Shown here piece after piece: positions 5,796 through 8,788 of a stretch of DNA of 8,788 bases. Within the stretch, counting starts at the first letter, position 1. Each line of letters starts with the position of its first letter. The stretch is from Micavibrio sp. (lineage in GTDB: Bacteria; Pseudomonadota; Alphaproteobacteria; Micavibrionales; Micavibrionaceae), in NCBI GenBank assembly GCA_027051315.1, contig JALTZE010000297.1:1-8788 (forward strand), written 5' to 3'. The notes under the pieces are model-generated. The model had not been told where the DNA came from, did not search any database, and worked only from the letters and a program-made list of their open reading frames with translations. Position numbers and translations under genes: made by a program.

Positions 5796-7187
5796 TTCTT
5801 GGATACGGTTACGAACTTCTTCGATTCCTAATATTTCTGCTGCATGAAAAATAGAAGGTGAAATAGTTGTGCCTGTAAGTGCAGCACGCAACGGCATGGC
5901 AACTTTTCCAAGTTTTCCGTTAAATTTCTCATTTGCAACTTTTTTGCATATTTGTTCTATTTCTTTTGCATTAAAATCACTTAATTTTTCAAAATTTGTA
6001 AGAAGTTCAGTAATTGCCATTTTGCCTTCATCATTTAATAATGATTTTGCTTTTTCTGTATAAGGAAAAGGAACGGAAATTGCGTAAAAAGCTGATTCAC
6101 TTGCTAAATCTTTGAGGTTCTTTGCTCGGCTTTTTAGTTCATTCATGCCAGATATGATACGTTCTTGCGCCTGTGGTGATGGTTTGATATTGAGGTCATT
6201 TTCAAGAAATGGTTCAATTAGTTTAGCCAATTCTTCATTTGATTTCTGGTTCATATAATATGAATTTATATGTTCAAGTTTTGCTATATCAAAACAGGCG
6301 GCTGCTTTGCCAATTGCTTCTAAAGAAAATAGTTCAATAGCTTTATCCATTGGTATTATTTCTTCATCACCATGTCCCCAACCTAAACGAAGTAGATAGT
6401 TATTTATGGCTTCGGGAAGATATCCTAAATCTTTATATGTTTGTGTTCCTACTGCTCCATGTCTTTTAGAAAGTTTTTTTCCGTCGCTTCCGTGTATTAA
6501 GGGAATATGTGCATAAACGGGTAAGTTCCACCCCATGGCGTCATATATGATTTTTTGACGGAAAGTATTATTGAGGTGGTCATCGCCACGGATAATATGG
6601 GTTACATTCATATCGTGGTCATCAACAACCACAGATAACATATATGTAGGAGAACCATCAGAGCGGAGCAATATGAAGTCATCCAACTGGTTGTTTTTTA
6701 CTTCTACCCTTCCTTGTACTTTATCTTCTATTATTGTTGAGCCATCAATAGGAGCTTTAATCCTGATTACTGGTTTTATATCTTTTGGTGCAGTTGAAGG
6801 GTCTGCATCACGCCATCTGCGGTCATAAAATGTTCTTTTTCCTTCGTTTTTGGCTTTTTCTCGCATTTGTTCAAGCTCTTCGGGAGAGCAATAACAATAA
6901 TATGCTTTGCCTTTTTTAACTAATTGTTCTGCTATTTCTTTGTGTATATTTGCTCTTTCAAATTGTGAAATTGCTTCACCGTCCCAATCAAGACCCATCC
7001 AGTTAAGTGATTCCTTTATCGCTTCGACTGCTTCTTTTGTATATCTTTTTCTGTCTGTATCTTCGATTCTAAGTAGAAATTTTCCATTATTGTGTTTGGC
7101 AAAAAGCCAGTTATAAAGGGCTGTTCTTGCTCCTCCGATATGTAAGAAACCTGTTGGAGATGGTGCAAATCTGGTAACTACTGTCAT
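5781..7187 (-). CDS. gltX: Glutamyl-tRNA synthetase GltX (class I)
   Basis: GltX charges tRNA-Glu with glutamate using ATP, in the cytoplasm. The 468-aa length matches the bacterial family (E. coli 471). The Rossmann catalytic domain has RFAPSPTGFLHIGGART with the HIGH-type motif at 16-19, and the KMSKS-type loop GKKLSKRHG at 236-244. IEDTD (41-45) and RGDDHLNNT are also typical. In the inserted domain Cys98 and Cys100 remain, but the other two E. coli zinc ligands (Cys125, His127) are Trp125 and Asp127, so zinc binding is probably lost; many GluRS enzymes share this. The C-terminal anticodon-binding helices end with a GKVAMPLRAALTG block. Many alphaproteobacteria have two GluRS paralogues, and whether this one also charges tRNA-Gln cannot be read from motifs. 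It has a candidate promoter of its own and only a weak ribosome-binding site (AAAGAA). Confidence 0.97.
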   Translation of the reverse strand: MTVVTRFAPSPTGFLHIGGARTALYNWLFAKHNNGKFLLRIEDTDRKRYTKEAVEAIKESLNWMGLDWDGEAISQFERANIHKEIAEQLVKKGKAYYCYCSPEELEQMREKAKNEGKRTFYDRRWRDADPSTAPKDIKPVIRIKAPIDGSTIIEDKVQGRVEVKNNQLDDFILLRSDGSPTYMLSVVVDDHDMNVTHIIRGDDHLNNTFRQKIIYDAMGWNLPVYAHIPLIHGSDGKKLSKRHGAVGTQTYKDLGYLPEAINNYLLRLGWGHGDEEIIPMDKAIELFSLEAIGKAAACFDIAKLEHINSYYMNQKSNEELAKLIEPFLENDLNIKPSPQAQERIISGMNELKSRAKNLKDLASESAFYAISVPFPYTEKAKSLLNDEGKMAITELLTNFEKLSDFNAKEIEQICKKVANEKFNGKLGKVAMPLRAALTGTTISPSIFHAAEILGIEEVRNRIQEAIKQ

Positions 7188-7209
7188 TTTTAAATTCTTT
7201 TCGTTTAAG

Positions 7210-7239
7210 TTGTTATCATCTTGGTTTTATAAGTATATA
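7210..7239 (+). promoter_or_regulatory. Candidate promoter of comEC
   Basis: On the plus strand TTGTTA (7210-7215) and TATATA (7234-7239) are separated by 18 nt, and the -10 lies 30 nt before the comEC ATG. The boxes are weaker than those facing the other way for gltX. The two candidate promoters overlap almost entirely. In such AT-rich DNA the evidence is modest. Confidence 0.35.
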
Positions 7240-7254
7240 TAGAGGCGAAAACAA
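7226..7254 (-). promoter_or_regulatory. Candidate sigma-70-type promoter of gltX
   Basis: On the minus strand TTGTTT (7249-7254) and TATAAA (7226-7231) are separated by exactly 17 nt. The -10 box is 38 nt from the gltX ATG. Each box deviates from consensus by one or two bases, and the spacing is ideal. It overlaps the candidate comEC promoter on the other strand. The prediction is by eye in AT-rich DNA, so chance matches are possible. Confidence 0.5.
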
Positions 7255-7269
7255 GATATTTTATTTTTT

Positions 7270-8788
7270 ATGAGAGATGATTTTTACAAAACAGTAAATA
7301 AAGGTTTTTTGTGGGTTCCTGTATTTTTAGGATTTGGGTGTGGTGTTTATTTTTTATTACCCTTTGAGCCTGATGTTGTTTTTACATCTTTATTAGTTTT
7401 TATTTGTGCCATTATTTTGTTTTTTTATAGGCCATTTTGGTTGGCGGCGATATTTTTACTGTTTTTTGGAATTATGATTTCTACGGTTAGGACTGAGTAT
7501 GTTTATGCCCCTGTTTTGACGCAAAAATTTAGCAATGTCTTTATAAAAGGTATGATTGAATATGTAGAAATTATTGGAGATGGAAAAAAGACCAGATTTA
7601 TTTTAAAAAATCCTGTTATTGAAGGGGTGGAAAAGAAAAACTCGCCAAATTTTATCAGAATGACAGTCAGGGGAAAACATGATTTTAAAATTGGACAAGC
7701 TATTTATGGTTTTGGTTTTGTTGCTCCCCCTAATCCTCCTTTAGTGGCAGGTGGTTTTGACTTTCAGAGATATTCATTTTTTAAAAGGATAGGGGGATAT
7801 GGGTATTTTTTTGGTAAGCCTGAAATTGATTGGGAAGAATATAATCAAGAAGGATTTAAATCATATATTTATGAAATACGTGACAGAGTTGAAAAAAGGA
7901 TAATTGAAAGCGGTTATGATGGTGCTTCCTTATTTAGCGTGCTTATGACAGGAAAAAAAGGAAGCATGAATGAAGATGATATTGATGCAATGCGTGATTC
8001 TGGTCTTGCTCATATGCTTGCAATATCTGGTATGCATGTGGGAATGATGTCAGGGATAGTTTTTTACTTTTTAAGGCTATTTTTAGCTTTTATTCCTTAT
8101 ATTGCATTACGTTTTGATATTAAAAAAATTGCTGCTATTGCTTCTATTTTAACGGCGGTTTCATATATGTATTTTTCTGGTGCTGCTATTCCTGCGCAAA
8201 GGGCGGCTCTTATGGTTTCTATTGTTATGCTTGCTGTGATGTTGAATAGGTCGCCTATTTCTATGAGGCTTGTGGCTTTTTGTGCGGTTTTTATATTAGT
8301 GATTTCTCCTGAAAGTATTGTTATGGCAAGTTTCCAGCTTTCTTTTTCTGCTGTTATTGGTCTGGTTTTATTTTGGGGTAATTATGGCAGTGTATGGTGG
8401 AGATATCTTAGTAACAAGGGAGTGGTAGTAAGAATTGGTGGCTATTTATTGGGGATTGCGGTTACTTCTTTGGTTGCGTGGATTTTTACTGCTCCTTTTG
8501 TTTTATATCATTTTCAATCTTTAAGTTTGGTTTCTCTTCCTGCTAATGTATTAGCTATGCCCTTATTGGGGGGGATTGTAATGCCTATGGTTCTTTTATC
8601 CTATTTATTGATGGGATTTGGTTTAGAAGAATTTGCAATTCGTATTGGTTGTTTTGGGGCTGATTTGATTATTAATGTGGCTAGCTATTTTAGTGATTTT
8701 GAAAATAGTGTTTTTAATTACGGAGATTTTGATTTTATTTGTTTGATATTGGTTGTTATTGCTTTTATCTGTGCTTATTTATTTGTAG
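7270..8788 (+). CDS. comEC: ComEC/Rec2-family DNA internalisation protein, 3' end outside window
   Basis: ComEC forms the inner-membrane channel that takes up single-stranded DNA in natural transformation. The frame is open for 506 codons with no stop at the window end. Hydrophobic segments lie near residues 13-32, 38-55 and 57-73. A soluble DUF4131/OB-like part (about 85-190) follows, with GGFDFQRYSFF (161-171). The Competence domain then has HMLAISGMHVG (248-258), SGAAIPAQRAALM (303-315), SPESIVMASFQLSFSA from about 346, and several more membrane helices. The C-terminal metallo-beta-lactamase-like domain found in many homologues, if present, would lie beyond the window. ATG 7270 is the only sensible start, because an in-frame TAG lies at 7240-7242. 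No good ribosome-binding site is visible. The gene is divergent from gltX, as is usual in rhizobia-like gene orders. Whether the organism is transformable cannot be told from this gene. Confidence 0.93.
   Translation, partial: MRDDFYKTVNKGFLWVPVFLGFGCGVYFLLPFEPDVVFTSLLVFICAIILFFYRPFWLAAIFLLFFGIMISTVRTEYVYAPVLTQKFSNVFIKGMIEYVEIIGDGKKTRFILKNPVIEGVEKKNSPNFIRMTVRGKHDFKIGQAIYGFGFVAPPNPPLVAGGFDFQRYSFFKRIGGYGYFFGKPEIDWEEYNQEGFKSYIYEIRDRVEKRIIESGYDGASLFSVLMTGKKGSMNEDDIDAMRDSGLAHMLAISGMHVGMMSGIVFYFLRLFLAFIPYIALRFDIKKIAAIASILTAVSYMYFSGAAIPAQRAALMVSIVMLAVMLNRSPISMRLVAFCAVFILVISPESIVMASFQLSFSAVIGLVLFWGNYGSVWWRYLSNKGVVVRIGGYLLGIAVTSLVAWIFTAPFVLYHFQSLSLVSLPANVLAMPLLGGIVMPMVLLSYLLMGFGLEEFAIRIGCFGADLIINVASYFSDFENSVFNYGDFDFICLILVVIAFICAYLFV

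Noticed and set aside
8786..8788. TAG at the window end as the stop codon of comEC
   Set aside because: It is out of frame. From ATG 7270 the frame reads ...tta ttt gta g, so comEC continues beyond the window and no frameshift is needed.

Overview
The window carries a conserved chromosomal housekeeping block from an AT-rich Gram-negative bacterium, most likely an alphaproteobacterium. Three things point there: the gene order (a Skp/OmpH-like tail, then lpxD-fabZ-lpxA-lpxI-lpxB, convergent gltA and gltX, then comEC), which I know from Rhizobiales and related groups; the use of LpxI rather than LpxH; and the protein motifs. By eye G+C is roughly one third, low for free-living alphaproteobacteria, so a low-GC, host-associated or streamlined lineage is plausible. 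I cannot name the genus.

Positions 1-4349, plus strand, form one tightly packed operon for early lipid A synthesis. After the last 19 codons of a probable Skp/OmpH chaperone come lpxD, fabZ, lpxA, lpxI and lpxB. Gaps are 12, 5, -25 (overlap) and 9 nt. LpxA, LpxD, LpxI and LpxB are four of the enzymes leading from UDP-GlcNAc to the lipid A disaccharide; lpxC is not in the window. FabZ supports the 3-hydroxyacyl-ACP/fatty-acid branch point. No promoter for the operon is visible, so it must lie upstream of base 1.

Positions 4353-7187, minus strand, hold gltA (citrate synthase) and upstream of it gltX (glutamyl-tRNA synthetase), separated by 114 nt with a likely gltA promoter. gltA converges on lpxB with a 3-nt gap, and its apparent intrinsic terminator lies inside the lpxB coding sequence. 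gltX is divergent from comEC, with overlapping candidate promoters in an 82-nt gap.

Positions 7270-8788, plus strand, are the first 506 codons of comEC, the inner-membrane DNA-uptake channel. The frame is still open at the window end; the last three bases (tag) are out of frame and are not its stop.

I found no mobile element, CRISPR array, tRNA, rRNA or unknown gene. Every gene belongs to a well-known family, and I see no previously undescribed system. The second-look items are regulatory or fine-scale: an intragenic terminator, an lpxA/lpxI overlap containing an A8 tract, recurrent early A-tracts, and a palindrome over the gltA -10 box.
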